NCBI GenBank assembly: GCA_021794855.1
Contig: JAJYPZ010000091.1
Coordinates: 1-5,903, forward strand
DNA: 5,903 nucleotides
Reading direction: 5' to 3'
Source: Pseudomonadota bacterium
GTDB taxonomy: Bacteria > Pseudomonadota > Gammaproteobacteria > Burkholderiales > Sulfuriferulaceae
Position numbers and translations under genes: made by a program. Under the pieces are notes generated by a model. That model was not told the origin of the DNA, searched no databases, and worked only from the letters and a program-made list of their open reading frames with translations. Positions 5,216 through 5,903 of this stretch are shown in pieces (position 1 is the first letter of the stretch; each line of letters begins with the position of its first letter).

Positions 5216-5903
5216 GCGGACTATCCGAATCGGCGTCAGGCTCATTCTGCGCCGGATTTCGCGGGAGGCTTCGTTTGCGCTGCTTTCATCGGCATAGGGG
5301 CCGAGGGCGACTCGATAGCGCTCCGACTGGTTCAGGATGACTAAAGCCGCGCTGCCCTTATCCAGTTTTGTGGCTGCATCGGCAAGCAGTTTTTCTGCAT
5401 TTTCCCGACTGCTGAAGCTGCCCAGTTGCAGGAAAATACCGGTCGAATTCGCATCGAGATCTCGGCCTGCGCTAATTTCGGCGGGAGTAATGGCGCTTAC
5501 TTTTACCATGCCGCTACCGCCTTGAACTATACCGAGTTTATGCGCGGCTGTATAGGATAGATCGATAATGCGTCGGCTGTGAAAGGGTCCCCGGTCGTTG
5601 ATCCGTACGATTACCGACTTGCCTGAAGCCAAGGAAGTGACTTTGGCATAGCTTGGAATCGGCAAGGTGGGATGCGCAGCGGTCATCGCATACATATCGT
5701 ATTTTTCGCCCGATGAGGTATTTTTGCCGTTGAAACGGCGGCCGTACCAGGATGCCAGTCCGGTTTCTTCGTAAGGACCGTTTTCGGTAGCGGGAATATA
5801 AGTCTTGCCCAGAGCGACATAAGGCCGGTTTGCATTCGCTTTCAGAGCTTCGATTTTTGGAACGGCGTCCGGAACCGAGTCGAGATTGTCGGGAGGATGA
5901 GCA
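5210..5903 (-). CDS. rlpA: Septal ring lytic transglycosylase RlpA, 5' end outside window
   Basis: The final 230 codons are present; the N terminus, expected to be a lipoprotein signal, lies beyond the right edge. RlpA is an outer-membrane lipoprotein that in Pseudomonas cleaves glycan strands lacking stem peptides at the septum. The double-psi beta-barrel domain is clear: GLASWYG (5741-5761), GEKYDMYAMTAAHPTLP, then RINDRGPF and RIIDLSYTAAHKLG. The Asp-His-Asp residues tied to activity in the Pseudomonas enzyme are present: Asp of YDM (5696-5698), His of AAHPTLP (5672-5674) and Asp of NDRGPF (5594-5596). A linker leads to a SPOR domain (about 5213-5443; FLQLGSF to the C terminus), which in the family binds denuded septal glycan. 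An internal Met at 5693-5695 is not the real start, because the conserved WYG block lies upstream in frame. It is first of the visible five-gene run. Confidence 0.95.
   Translation of the reverse strand, partial: AHPPDNLDSVPDAVPKIEALKANANRPYVALGKTYIPATENGPYEETGLASWYGRRFNGKNTSSGEKYDMYAMTAAHPTLPIPSYAKVTSLASGKSVIVRINDRGPFHSRRIIDLSYTAAHKLGIVQGGSGMVKVSAITPAEISAGRDLDANSTGIFLQLGSFSSRENAEKLLADAATKLDKGSAALVILNQSERYRVALGPYADESSANEASREIRRRMSLTPIRIVRN

Noticed and set aside
5210..5695. RlpA as a complete 161-residue protein starting at 5695
   Set aside because: The conserved WYG segment continues in frame upstream to the window edge, so 5695 is an internal methionine.
1..5903. CRISPR array, tRNA, rRNA, insertion sequence or prophage
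   Set aside because: I saw no regularly spaced repeats, cloverleaf-like sequence, transposase or integrase frame, or terminal inverted repeats with target duplications.

Overview
The window looks like ordinary chromosome from a gammaproteobacterium, or a close relative. All five genes on the right lie on the minus strand in the order rlpA - dacA - ybeD - lipB - lipA, the conserved arrangement known from Escherichia coli and relatives. Moderate GC, many GTG starts, and a multi-PAS GGDEF protein next to a tiny DUF1328 membrane protein would suit an environmental group such as the Methylococcales. That last placement is an impression from protein similarity recalled from memory, not a computed result.

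Layout from right to left, the direction of transcription. At the right edge is the C-terminal 230 codons of rlpA (a septal lytic transglycosylase with a SPOR domain), whose 5' end lies outside the window. After 25 bases comes dacA (D-alanyl-D-alanine carboxypeptidase, PBP5/6 type). After 14 bases comes ybeD (DUF493, small ACT-like protein). Its TAA stop is directly followed by the GTG start of lipB (octanoyltransferase), which overlaps the GTG start of lipA (lipoyl synthase) by 23 bases. Together these look like one transcription unit joining cell-wall trimming with lipoate synthesis. LipB moves the octanoyl group from acyl carrier protein to lipoyl domains, and LipA inserts the two sulfurs.

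Downstream of lipA is a 343-base AT-rich intergenic region (1860-2202). It contains two short palindromes and, on the plus strand, one doubtful 28-codon open frame. Next is a 55-codon DUF1328 membrane protein with a very good ribosome binding site. A 129-base leader with a stable hairpin and a 12-base palindrome separates it from a gene that runs off the left edge. The 520 visible codons of that gene encode three PAS domains followed by the beginning of a GGDEF (diguanylate cyclase-type) domain.

I found no mobile element, CRISPR array, tRNA, rRNA or convincing undescribed system. The points most worth a second look are the altered nucleotide-binding residues in the GGDEF domain, the hairpin leader in front of that gene, the dyads in the AT-rich gap, and the very tight translational coupling of ybeD, lipB and lipA.
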